Counted from the stretch's first letter, positions 19,372 through 29,143 are shown. The stretch: 64,000 nt of DNA from Candidatus Bacteroides merdigallinarum (GCA_019116285.1 DXBX01000033.1:1-64000), one strand, 5' to 3'. The notes: a model not told the origin generated them from the sequence alone. Numbers and translations are program-made.

Positions 19372-21590
19372 TAACCATTCAGAACAATAAACGGCAACGT
19401 CGAATACTGATCTTCGATAGCGCATTCAATCTGGAAGACAGCAATGACTTCCTGCGCGAGATGTTTGATGTCGTTTTTATATTCACCTCATCGCCTGATG
19501 AGGCGAAGGCCATTCTGAATGTCATCAACCCGGTCACCTCCCGCAAATGCTGCTACAAGCCCTTCCTGGTATCAAGAGACTTAAAAGGACAACTGGACGA
19601 ATACGACGAACTGGTAGACTGCTACACGTACGACATTGATGACAGCGAGACACTCGACACCGTGGAAAATATCATCAGCCACATTGAGAGCACAGGTTTA
19701 CAACCGGACGACAATCAGGTTCTCTCCGGAAACCTATTCTTTGTCCGCCTCTACCGCTACCTCATCTCGCGCCGCACGTATAACCTGACCCCGGAACTGA
19801 ACAACCTCTCGGCCATGGGCTACTCCATCCCCCTCTTCGAGTTGTTCTACCGCCAGGGAGCCTACACCCTGAACGAATATATCATCTTCAACCAATCGCT
19901 ACTGGAGAAGCGGTATATCCGACCCATACAGTTCATCAACAAGATATACCTGTGTCCGAAGTGCTTACACAGCCACCTATTATATATAGAGAACTGTCCG
20001 CACTGCCACAGCTCCAACATCGAATGCGAAGAGGTCATCCACCACTTCCGTTGCGCCAACATATCACCGGAACATACATATAATTTCGGTGGTCAGCTCC
20101 GTTGTCCCAAGTGCCACCAACTGCTGCGCCACATCGGAGTGGACTACGACCGCCCGTCTTCCGTGTACACGTGCCATAACTGTGAGGAAACTTTTGTCCA
20201 GCCAAACATGTCGGCGGTATGCACCACTTGCAACAATCAGTCGGATGTCTCCGGCCTGACTCCATATGATGTTACAGCCTTCGAAATAACCTCGGAAGGT
20301 TGCAAAGCCATCATATCGCCCAACATCGGCTTCACGGTCTACACCGACTTCTACGACAACTACATGCCCTTCGATAATTTCGTATCCCGGCTACGCCTGC
20401 TGTCCCAACTGAAAAGTGCAGGCAGTACCGATGCCGACATCGTAGTAGTGAAAGTGTGGGTGCTGAACGAACAAGAGGAATCCTGTCCGCTGAGTTCGGA
20501 TTTCATTGCTTTGATCTGCAAACGCTTCCCCACACACAAAGTCTCCTCGGCCAATAATATGGTCTATATCCGAGACTCCGTGTATGCCAGCGATAAGGAG
20601 AACAACCTCACCGGCAACGAGATGACCGACCGACTGGATGCCATTTTATACAAGGAAGCTTCGTCCATCGCTCCCGGTGAGCGCATCTGCTATGCGGTGT
20701 CACGTTACGAGGAGGACATGGAAGAGTTTACCAACAGCTTACACTTCACGTCTCCGTTTCCGAACAAAACTTTTGCCTATCGCCAACCAACAGAAAACGA
20801 GAATCAGACAGACCTCGGCAACGAAACGACAGAAGAAAACATATCTGAAAAACCGGCAGAGGCCTCTACCGAAACACTGAGCATTCCTGTCGCAGAAATC
20901 GAAGAATCTGCCACGGAAAGCGAGGAGTCTGCCACGGAAAGTGAGGAACCTATACAAGGAATTCCGGAAGAAGAGCTGAATCCAGAAGAAGAGTTGAACC
21001 TGGAAGAAGAACTGAATCCGGAAGAGACCGAATTGGAAAAAGTCAAGGAGGAAACCGAACCGGAAGAAGCTGAAGAGGAGACCCATTTAAACCGTTTCCT
21101 TTCCACTCGGACTATCGTCTTATCCCTCGCTTCCGTAGCTGCCGTAACCTTGGTGTTCGCCCTGCTGTATACGCCAGAGAAGGAGGAACTGAATACATCG
21201 ATGACCCAAGTAGAAGAAGCTCCGGCCTATGCCACCATGACGGAACTCCCAACCGACACAACCGCTACGGAAGAGCCGGCCGACAGCGTACAAGCCCCGA
21301 CAATAAAAGCCGAAATTACCACCGAACAGACAGTGGAAGAAACCTGTAAAGGCACGTATTATGTGGTAGAAGGAGCTTTCAGCCAGAAAGAGAATGCTCA
21401 ATCGCAACTGCGCAAGAATGCCGAAAGCCAGCCCGGATACGCATACCGCCTCTACAAACATGGCAATTTATACATCGTCTCACCCTTTAGTTCCACCGAC
21501 CGGACCCGGTGCGAGGAATTTATACGCACCCGGACCTTATCAGGCAACTTATGGGTAACAGAAGGCAAAAGAAAGGAGGAGAAACCATGA
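19368..21590 (+). CDS. Receiver-like/zinc-ribbon (TackOD1-like) protein with acidic linker, single TM and C-terminal SPOR domain
   Basis: CPKCLHSHLLYIENCPHC, CPKCHQLLRHIGVDYDRPSSVYTCHNC, CTTC; TM TIVLSLASVAAVTLVFALLYT; SPOR-like GTYYVVEGAFSQKENAQSQLRKN...YIVSPFSS. Confidence 0.75.
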   Translation: MITIQNNKRQRRILIFDSAFNLEDSNDFLREMFDVVFIFTSSPDEAKAILNVINPVTSRKCCYKPFLVSRDLKGQLDEYDELVDCYTYDIDDSETLDTVENIISHIESTGLQPDDNQVLSGNLFFVRLYRYLISRRTYNLTPELNNLSAMGYSIPLFELFYRQGAYTLNEYIIFNQSLLEKRYIRPIQFINKIYLCPKCLHSHLLYIENCPHCHSSNIECEEVIHHFRCANISPEHTYNFGGQLRCPKCHQLLRHIGVDYDRPSSVYTCHNCEETFVQPNMSAVCTTCNNQSDVSGLTPYDVTAFEITSEGCKAIISPNIGFTVYTDFYDNYMPFDNFVSRLRLLSQLKSAGSTDADIVVVKVWVLNEQEESCPLSSDFIALICKRFPTHKVSSANNMVYIRDSVYASDKENNLTGNEMTDRLDAILYKEASSIAPGERICYAVSRYEEDMEEFTNSLHFTSPFPNKTFAYRQPTENENQTDLGNETTEENISEKPAEASTETLSIPVAEIEESATESEESATESEEPIQGIPEEELNPEEELNLEEELNPEETELEKVKEETEPEEAEEETHLNRFLSTRTIVLSLASVAAVTLVFALLYTPEKEELNTSMTQVEEAPAYATMTELPTDTTATEEPADSVQAPTIKAEITTEQTVEETCKGTYYVVEGAFSQKENAQSQLRKNAESQPGYAYRLYKHGNLYIVSPFSSTDRTRCEEFIRTRTLSGNLWVTEGKRKEEKP
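20901..21020 (+). repeat. In-frame coding tandem repeats (21-bp EESATES x2; 18-bp EEELNP x3)
   Basis: Direct reading of DNA and protein at 20901-20942 and 20967-21020. Confidence 0.85.
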
Positions 21591-22903
21591 ACTATATCTT
21601 CGACACGCTGGATACGTTTGTGACCTACCTGGAGGGTTTGTCTATCTCGAGCATCTTGAACACCTATTGGTTCCTGTTCTTCATTGAGTTTCCACGCTAC
21701 TACCTGGCAGAGATTCTCGTGACACTCTACCGCTGTGCCACGTGGAAGTCCATCGTGCGCACTGACGAACAGGCTGCCATGACGCTTCGCAAAGACAATC
21801 CGCTGGTCTCTATTCTCGTGCCCGGCAAGAACGAAGGTAAACACATCTATGCGCTGCTGAATTCACTCCAAGAGCAGACGTACAAGAATCTTGAAATCAT
21901 CATCGTGGATGACGGCTCAGACGACACCACGCCACAAATATATACCGACCTGGAACGGCGTGGTCTTATCAGCCGCTACCTCCGCCTGAATATACGTGGC
22001 GGCAAGGCCAGTGCAGCCAATTTCGGTGCCTACTATGCACGAGGAAAATATGTCATACACCTGGATGCAGACTCTTCCCTGGATCGCGACGCCATCGAAC
22101 AAATCTTGCTCCCATTCTACTTCGACCCCAACATCAAAGCCGTGGGAGGATGCGTGAAGGTGCGCAACGCCCAAGAAACCATCTGTACCTCACTACAGGC
22201 ACTGGAATATCTGAAGACCATCATGGTGGGACGCACCGTCACCAGTGCGCTTGGTATCTACCACATCATCTCCGGTGCATTCGGCGCATTCGATACGAAA
22301 ACCTTGCGACAAATAGGCTACTGGGATATTGGCCCCGGATTGGATGGCGATATCACGCAAAAGATACGCAAGGCAGGATGGAAAGTTCACTTTGCCGGAA
22401 AAGCCGTATGCATGACCAATGTACCCACCTCGTGGGTTCAACTGTTCAAACAGCGCCTGCGCTGGTCAAAATCATTGGTACGTTTCCGCATACGTAAACA
22501 TAAGGATATACTGTTGCCCACCCGCAACTTCTCGATGCTGAACTTCCTGTCAAACTTGGAGAACATCTTCTACGATGGAGTACTGAACTACGTCTGGCTG
22601 TTCTACATCATCAATCTGGTACTAACGCAGAACAACCATTTCTTCGAAGTGGTATTCCTGGGCTTCTTCATACGCTATTGTTTCTCACTAATAGCATTTG
22701 CCATAGTGATGATAACGACCGAACGGCGCAAAGAAGAACTTTACCTCTTCGCTTACCTGCCCCTCGTCTCGCTCTACAACGGCTATTTCCTACGCTTGGC
22801 AAGATTGTGGGCACATACCACCGAGATTTTCTTCTTCACATCATACCGAGACCCATGGAACCCGCGCAAGACATCTATCTGCGCACAACTGGAACGAACG
22901 TAG
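21587..22903 (+). CDS. Processive family 2 glycosyltransferase, BcsA/Alg8-like integral membrane synthase
   Basis: VSILVPGKNEGKHI, IIIVDDGSDDTT, IHLDADSSLD, GLDGDIT, QRLRW; N- and C-terminal TM helices; no PilZ domain. Confidence 0.9.
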   Translation: MNYIFDTLDTFVTYLEGLSISSILNTYWFLFFIEFPRYYLAEILVTLYRCATWKSIVRTDEQAAMTLRKDNPLVSILVPGKNEGKHIYALLNSLQEQTYKNLEIIIVDDGSDDTTPQIYTDLERRGLISRYLRLNIRGGKASAANFGAYYARGKYVIHLDADSSLDRDAIEQILLPFYFDPNIKAVGGCVKVRNAQETICTSLQALEYLKTIMVGRTVTSALGIYHIISGAFGAFDTKTLRQIGYWDIGPGLDGDITQKIRKAGWKVHFAGKAVCMTNVPTSWVQLFKQRLRWSKSLVRFRIRKHKDILLPTRNFSMLNFLSNLENIFYDGVLNYVWLFYIINLVLTQNNHFFEVVFLGFFIRYCFSLIAFAIVMITTERRKEELYLFAYLPLVSLYNGYFLRLARLWAHTTEIFFFTSYRDPWNPRKTSICAQLERT

Positions 22904-23034
22904 AGAAAGGAGAAACTGATATGCACACATATGGATGGCCATAGACAAACAAACAAGGCGCTGACAGAAAACGGTTAGAAGCAGAAAGTCAGCAACAGAA
23001 CAACAAACGAACAACGGTAGATTAAGAGAATTAT

Positions 23035-24306
23035 ATGGATATAAAAGACATTAGAATCGGGATTATAGGATTGGGCTACGTAGGATTGCCACTGGCCTGC
23101 CTGTTTGCCAAGCGTTACCGTGTGGACGGTTTGGAAATCAACCAAGAACGGGTGAACAACCTGTTGCGTGCCCACGACGAAACCGGCGAAGTGTGTGCCA
23201 ATACCTTAGTGGACCGCATGGAAGGTAACCTGCATCTGACTACCCATCCGGAAGACCTGCGCGACTGCAACGTGTACATCGTCTGTGTGTCCACTCCGGT
23301 AGACGAAGAAAACAATCCTGACCTCACCCCGTTAAGGATGGCCAGCGCCACTGTGGGCGAACTGCTGAAGAAAGACGATGTGGTCATCTATGAGTCATCC
23401 GTCTTCCCCGGTTGCACAGAACAAATCTGCGTACCGATGCTCACCGGCAGGTCCGGCCTGACATTCAACGCGGACTATTACGTGGGTTACTCACCCGAAC
23501 GCATCAACCCGGGCGACAAGGAACATACCGTGGAGAACATCACCAAGATTGTATCCGGATCCACGCCGGAGACCCTCAATTTCGTCGAGAAACTGTATAA
23601 TTCCGTACTGACCAACGGCACTTGCCGCGCTTCGTCCATCCGTGTGGCAGAAGCCGCAAAAGTGGTAGAGAACACCCAGCGCGACGTGAACATCGCCTTG
23701 ATGAACGAACTATGTTCCGTCTTCCGCGCCATGGGCATCAGCACCACCGAAGTACTGGATTGCGCCTCCACTAAATGGAACTTCCTGAACGTACGCCCGG
23801 GATTAGTCGGCGGACACTGCATCGGTGTGGACCCTTACTACCTGATACACGGCGCATGGGCCTACAACGTCTACCCGCGTCTTATCATGGAAGCCAGGGT
23901 CATCAATGAGAACATGGCCCACTTCGTCTCCGGAGTACTGACCAAGTGCATGATGGACAGACGGGTACATGTCGTAGACTCGCGGATACTGATACTCGGC
24001 TTCTCCTTCAAGGCCAACTGCCCCGACACGCGCAACACCAAGGTAGAAGACGTGTACAGCTGCTTGCGGCGGGTCACCGACCATGTCTCTGTCTACGACC
24101 CCATCGTCAACCAGGACGAAGTGGCACGCCGTTACCGGATCCAACTGCTGAACGAACTGGACAGCCACCAGGGAGAATTCGACGCCATCATCCTCTGCGT
24201 AGCCCATAAGGAATTCTTGAACATACAACTCCGCCCGTTGCTGACCGCCCACGGCATCCTGTTTGATGCCATGAATGTACTGCCCGATGCGGACTATTAC
24301 TTATAA
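23035..24306 (+). CDS. Nucleotide sugar dehydrogenase (TviB/WbpA-like UDP-HexNAc 6-dehydrogenase)
   Basis: IGIIGLGYVGLPLA; ESSVFPGCTEQ; SPERINPGD; GLVGGHCIGVDPYYL. Confidence 0.9.
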   Translation: MDIKDIRIGIIGLGYVGLPLACLFAKRYRVDGLEINQERVNNLLRAHDETGEVCANTLVDRMEGNLHLTTHPEDLRDCNVYIVCVSTPVDEENNPDLTPLRMASATVGELLKKDDVVIYESSVFPGCTEQICVPMLTGRSGLTFNADYYVGYSPERINPGDKEHTVENITKIVSGSTPETLNFVEKLYNSVLTNGTCRASSIRVAEAAKVVENTQRDVNIALMNELCSVFRAMGISTTEVLDCASTKWNFLNVRPGLVGGHCIGVDPYYLIHGAWAYNVYPRLIMEARVINENMAHFVSGVLTKCMMDRRVHVVDSRILILGFSFKANCPDTRNTKVEDVYSCLRRVTDHVSVYDPIVNQDEVARRYRIQLLNELDSHQGEFDAIILCVAHKEFLNIQLRPLLTAHGILFDAMNVLPDADYYL

Positions 24307-24330
24307 ACGAACTTGTAAAGAATCGACCAT

Positions 24331-25350
24331 ATGAACGAAACAGATTTTTCAAAATACACCGTGCTGGTAGTGGATGATATCCCGACCAACATTCTCCTGG
24401 TGAAAGGAATGCTCGCAAAATATAAATTCAATATTGTGAGCGCCAACAGCGGTCGGCAGGCCTTGGACCTCTTGACCCGCACGCAACCGGACATCATCCT
24501 GATGGATATCCTGATGCCCGGCATGAACGGTTTCGAGGCCACCCGTGCCATCAGATCCAACCCCGCCACCGCCCACATCCCCATCATCATGCTGTCCGCC
24601 TTGAACTCGGATACAGACATCAAGGAAGGCCTGGAGGCAGGAGCCAATGAATTTATCACGAAACCCTTCATACAGGAGCACATCGTGAACTGCCTCATCA
24701 CGCAAATCAACCTCTCGGAGAGCAAGCAGAAGAAGCAGGACCGGGAAACCGAAGCCGGACTGGGATGGGATGCAGCCATCTGCCTGTTGGCCGGCATGGC
24801 CTGCTGCGGAAAGGATGACCTGGCACGCCACTTGGGCGACCTGGCACTTTCCATTCCCCTGCCTTTCCTCGACGATAGCCTGTATGCTCTGCCGGACTAC
24901 ACCTCCGAAAGCCTGGTATCCTGGGCCTCGCAACGACTGCAGAGCCTGGAGATGAAAAACGAATCCATATCGGTCAACGATTGCCTCACGCACGTCATCA
25001 GCTTACTGGTACCTGCGGCAAAAGCCCGGAAAATCACCTGGAACCTCCAACTGAACGGGCAGATAAACATCGTTGGCGACCCCGTCTTGCTAAAGGCTGT
25101 CTTCACCAACCTGTTGTCCTGCGCCTGCCATATGGGAACGGGCGAAGTGACGGTCAATGGCAACGTAGACGGAGGCTTGGCCAATCTTGTCATCACCTGT
25201 ACCCCGGACAACACAGCCATCCTGGATACCGACTTCCGCGTGGCCTTGGCCCTGGAAGTGGCCTTGAAGATGAACGGTGCGGTGACTTCCGAAAAAACCG
25301 ATGACGGGCAATACCGCTTCCAGGTATTGCTACAGACCTGGCAGAAATAA
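24331..25350 (+). CDS. Receiver-domain protein with degenerate histidine-kinase-like C-terminus
   Basis: VLVVDDIPTNILLV...IILMDILMPGMNG...MLSAL...FITKPF; C-terminal DPVLLKAVFTNLLSCACHM resembles an N-box but lacks Asn, H-box and G-boxes. Confidence 0.8.
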   Translation: MNETDFSKYTVLVVDDIPTNILLVKGMLAKYKFNIVSANSGRQALDLLTRTQPDIILMDILMPGMNGFEATRAIRSNPATAHIPIIMLSALNSDTDIKEGLEAGANEFITKPFIQEHIVNCLITQINLSESKQKKQDRETEAGLGWDAAICLLAGMACCGKDDLARHLGDLALSIPLPFLDDSLYALPDYTSESLVSWASQRLQSLEMKNESISVNDCLTHVISLLVPAAKARKITWNLQLNGQINIVGDPVLLKAVFTNLLSCACHMGTGEVTVNGNVDGGLANLVITCTPDNTAILDTDFRVALALEVALKMNGAVTSEKTDDGQYRFQVLLQTWQK

Positions 25351-25385
25351 TGTACACAAGTTTTACATATATAGCATAACGAACC

Positions 25386-27410
25386 ATGGACGGTAGAATG
25401 ATATTGATAAGCTTAGCAGGGCTGCTCGGTGTGGCCATTGCCATCCTGCTTTTCCTTTACTTGCGCAACCGCAAACGCCTGCGCCAACTACAGGAAAAGG
25501 AGGCGCAATTGTCCAACCGTATCTCTGGCATACTGAACGCCTTGCCGTTGCTCTACATGTATCAGGAAGTGATTACGGACGAGAAAGGAATGATAGTAGA
25601 TTCCTACTACCGGGATGTGAACAAGTGCTTCACCGACCAGATTTACCCACGGGAGAAGTGCATCGGTCAACTGGGCAGCAAGCTCTTTCCCGACTCCATG
25701 CCCACCTTCCTGAAGGCGAGCAACATGGCGAAGCAGACCGGAAACGCGCTCAATTTCCAGTACTACTACCCCGGGACAAACCGCTTTTACGACATTATGG
25801 TCCGCCCCTGCGAGAATGGCCGCTTCATGGAGTATTTCTGCATGGACAGCACAGAGCTGCACGAAGCACAAGAGAAGTTGCGCGACCTGAACAAGAAGAT
25901 GGAAATTGCCCTGGATGCCGCACACGTATCACCATGGCGCTACGACCTGGAGAGCAACATGATCTACAGCCAGGAAATCATCAACGAACCAACAGGCTCC
26001 ATCACACAAGAGGACATATCGCTGACCGTACAGCAAGTCTACACCAACATCCACCCCGACGACCGCACACGCGTTCGCCAAGCCCTGGAAGAACTGATAG
26101 ACGGCAAGCGGCAACGCATCAGGGAGGAATGCCGCTTAGAGTTTGTCGCCAACGGCAAGTCCCACAAGGAATGGGTAGAAGTACGTGCCATGGTGGGTAC
26201 CCGTAACAATGAGGGACACCCGCTCATGATAGTGGGCTCGCGCCAGGTGATCACCAAGCGCAAGATGATGGAGGAAGAACTGCGGGCAGCCAAACGTCAG
26301 GCGGAAGAATCCAACCGACTGAAGTCGTCTTTCCTCTCCAACATGAGCCACGAGATACGCACCCCCCTCAGTGCCATCGTAGGATTCAGTGAACTGCTGG
26401 TCAACGCCGAGACCGAAGACGAACGGACGGAGTATGTCCACATCATCGAAAACAACAGCGACCTGCTGCTGCAACTGGTGAACGATATCCTCGACCTGTC
26501 CAAGATAGAAGCCGGCACGGTGGAATTCACCTACACCGACTTCGATCTGAACAAGTTGATGAAAGAAATCTTCGACTCCACGCAGCTACGCCTGGCTTCT
26601 ATGGAAAAGCCCGTCACGCTCTCCTATGCCACCGGCATGGAACAGTGCATCATACATTCCGAACGCAACCGCCTGACACAACTCATCACCAACCTGCTGA
26701 CCAATGCCATCAAGTTCACGGACAATGGCAGCATCAGCTTTGGGTACGAGCACAGAGATACCCAACTGTATTTCTATGTCAAGGATACCGGTTGTGGCAT
26801 TGAAAAAGAACGTCAGAAGGATATCTTCGAACGCTTTGTGAAACTCAATTCGCACAAGCAGGGAACAGGTCTCGGTCTCTCCATCTGCAAGAGCATAGCG
26901 GAAACTTTGGGAGGAAAAATCGGGGTAGAGTCCGAAGTAGGCAAAGGCTCCACCTTCTGGTTCATCATTCCCTATAAGTCGGCCGAAGAAGTCCTGCAAA
27001 AGGTTGCCTCTTCCAAGACGGTCATTCCCTCGTCGCAACAGGTCAACATCCTGGTGGCGGAGGACAACGAGAGCAACTACAAGCTGATAAAAGCCATCCT
27101 GTCCAAGGAATACAACCTCTTCCATGCCTGGAACGGACAAGAGGCCGTAGAAATGTTCAGCAAGTGCCATCCGCAGCTCATCCTGATGGACATCAACATG
27201 CCCGTCATGGACGGTTACGAGGCCACCCGCGAAATCCGCAAGCTCTCTACGGACGTACCCATATTGGCGCTCACGGCCTATGCCTACGCATCGGACGAAG
27301 AGCGCATCCTGAACAGCGGCATGAACTCATACATGTCCAAACCGGTGAACACGCAGCAACTGCGCAAACGGGTGGATTCCTTGTTAAGGCAGGCATTCGT
27401 GTTCCTATAA
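25386..27410 (+). CDS. PAS-domain hybrid histidine kinase with C-terminal receiver
   Basis: TM, PAS, FLSNMSHEIRTPLSAIVGFSELL, NLLTNAIKFT, GTGLGLSICKSI, REC VAEDNESNYKLI...LILMDINMPVMDG. Confidence 0.92.
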   Translation: MDGRMILISLAGLLGVAIAILLFLYLRNRKRLRQLQEKEAQLSNRISGILNALPLLYMYQEVITDEKGMIVDSYYRDVNKCFTDQIYPREKCIGQLGSKLFPDSMPTFLKASNMAKQTGNALNFQYYYPGTNRFYDIMVRPCENGRFMEYFCMDSTELHEAQEKLRDLNKKMEIALDAAHVSPWRYDLESNMIYSQEIINEPTGSITQEDISLTVQQVYTNIHPDDRTRVRQALEELIDGKRQRIREECRLEFVANGKSHKEWVEVRAMVGTRNNEGHPLMIVGSRQVITKRKMMEEELRAAKRQAEESNRLKSSFLSNMSHEIRTPLSAIVGFSELLVNAETEDERTEYVHIIENNSDLLLQLVNDILDLSKIEAGTVEFTYTDFDLNKLMKEIFDSTQLRLASMEKPVTLSYATGMEQCIIHSERNRLTQLITNLLTNAIKFTDNGSISFGYEHRDTQLYFYVKDTGCGIEKERQKDIFERFVKLNSHKQGTGLGLSICKSIAETLGGKIGVESEVGKGSTFWFIIPYKSAEEVLQKVASSKTVIPSSQQVNILVAEDNESNYKLIKAILSKEYNLFHAWNGQEAVEMFSKCHPQLILMDINMPVMDGYEATREIRKLSTDVPILALTAYAYASDEERILNSGMNSYMSKPVNTQQLRKRVDSLLRQAFVFL

Positions 27411-27541
27411 ATAAAAGAAAGGAGGAAAAGCAAACGAAAGAAACAAACATAGGTATTAATCTTGAAGCAAAAACAGAAAGGAGTATGATGAAACAAATGA
27501 GAAAAGAACAACAATTGTCTAATTATTTAAAACGTAAAGTT

Positions 27542-29050
27542 ATGAACAAAAAGTTTTATTGGTTGGCAGGCTTTGCGGCACTCATGATGACCGCAGCTTG
27601 CAGTGACGACAATGTCACAAACCCGAATCCCGATCCAACTCCGGATCCGGAAACGGAAGAGAATGTAGTTACGCTACAAGTACTGGACGGAGCCTCGCAG
27701 GCAGATCGTATCCAAATGGTTGTACCGACAAAAGCAGTTGGAGGTGTTAAGAAGAACAGGCTCAATTATGTTGCCACGATTAAAAATCCTAAAGCACAAG
27801 CAGCAGATCGTGTCTGGTCTACCACATCCATTTATATTGAGAACGAGGAAAATACTGAACATACAGTATACATCACCTGGCATTCCGACCGACAAGCAAC
27901 CAATCCTGCACAAGTATGGGGCGGACAGCTTGATGTGGTTGGTTTTAACGAAACGGGAGATAATACCTCCACCATTGACATCGAATCTTCAGTACTAGCT
28001 CAAAATGTTATGAAATTCGAGAATGTAATGAAAGTAGACGATGTTACTTTTTATAATCCCAATGGAGAAGTTGTAGCAGGCAATAACTGGGGACTGTTTC
28101 TTTCGGCCACTCATGCCACTAAAGGAGCTGTTGTAGCCCGTATTCCCGGATTCGGCATGTCAAGAGCGGAAATCTTGGGAATGCCGGGAACCTCTGTAAA
28201 TGCTGTAGCAGAATTAGATGGCGAATTAATTGCCGTAACGGGTTATAACGGCACATACGCAACTTTTGATCCCAGTGCAAAATCAGCCTCTTACAGCTAT
28301 GAACATCCGGAAAGAAATACATGGTTAACCCTCGGACAAGAGTTGACAGCGGGCTTTGGAGGAAAATATGTCACTACTTATAATGGAGAAGCCTACATCC
28401 TGCACACGGATGCAGAGAAAGCTCAGATTATCAAAGCAAGCGACAATTCAGTAGTTGTAGACAATATGAAGCCTCTGCTTTCGGATGACAAGTTCAGCGA
28501 ATCGTATGACCCCGTTACAGGAGACTGGTTTGTGAATGAAAATGGTGCTTCAACCCCGACGCAAGGCAAGCATGTCATGGTGATAAAAGATGGCTACGCC
28601 TATGTAGGTGCAGGCTTGAACGGATTGCGTGTCTATAACCTTTCTAACGGTCAAGAAGTAGCTCAAGATGACTTTGAAGACGGTGGCCCTAACACCACTG
28701 GTTTGTGCATAGATGATGACTTGCTTTATGCCGCAACAGGCAGTGGTTTGCGTGTCTACAGCATGCTGGATGGAGGCAAGTTAAGCCTATATGCTTTCGA
28801 AGTTGCAGAATATGATGAAAACGGTTTGCCTAATTCAGACGATGTTCCCACAACCGGAGTTGAGGAAGGAGAACCCATTCTTGATGAAGATGGCAATGTA
28901 CAACAGCCCCGCCACTCGGCCAACTATGTCGCTGTCTTAACTACTACTACAGCTGGCGACAAATACATATTTGTTGCTTATGGTCAAAGCGGCGTTCGCG
29001 TGTACAAACTCATTCCGAATGTGGGTGATAATGTAGGCGGCATAGAATAA
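27542..29050 (+). CDS. Secreted lipoprotein with predicted beta-propeller-like repeats
   Basis: Lipobox LMMTAACSDD; recurrent GYAYVGAGLNGLRVYNL / DDLLYAATGSGLRVYSM / YIFVAYGQSGVRVYKL. Confidence 0.75.
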   Translation: MNKKFYWLAGFAALMMTAACSDDNVTNPNPDPTPDPETEENVVTLQVLDGASQADRIQMVVPTKAVGGVKKNRLNYVATIKNPKAQAADRVWSTTSIYIENEENTEHTVYITWHSDRQATNPAQVWGGQLDVVGFNETGDNTSTIDIESSVLAQNVMKFENVMKVDDVTFYNPNGEVVAGNNWGLFLSATHATKGAVVARIPGFGMSRAEILGMPGTSVNAVAELDGELIAVTGYNGTYATFDPSAKSASYSYEHPERNTWLTLGQELTAGFGGKYVTTYNGEAYILHTDAEKAQIIKASDNSVVVDNMKPLLSDDKFSESYDPVTGDWFVNENGASTPTQGKHVMVIKDGYAYVGAGLNGLRVYNLSNGQEVAQDDFEDGGPNTTGLCIDDDLLYAATGSGLRVYSMLDGGKLSLYAFEVAEYDENGLPNSDDVPTTGVEEGEPILDEDGNVQQPRHSANYVAVLTTTTAGDKYIFVAYGQSGVRVYKLIPNVGDNVGGIE

Positions 29051-29077
29051 GCTGACAATGCTTTAAGATAAAGTTCT

Positions 29078-29115
29078 TCCCGCCGTGAGGCGCGAATTGC
29101 TTGCGGGATTTTTTC
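29078..29115 (+). terminator. Rho-independent terminator-like hairpin 1 after lipoprotein gene
   Basis: TCCCGC ... GCGGGATTTTTT. Confidence 0.6.
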
Positions 29116-29143
29116 CCACAATTTATTTGTTTGTTTTGTTTGT

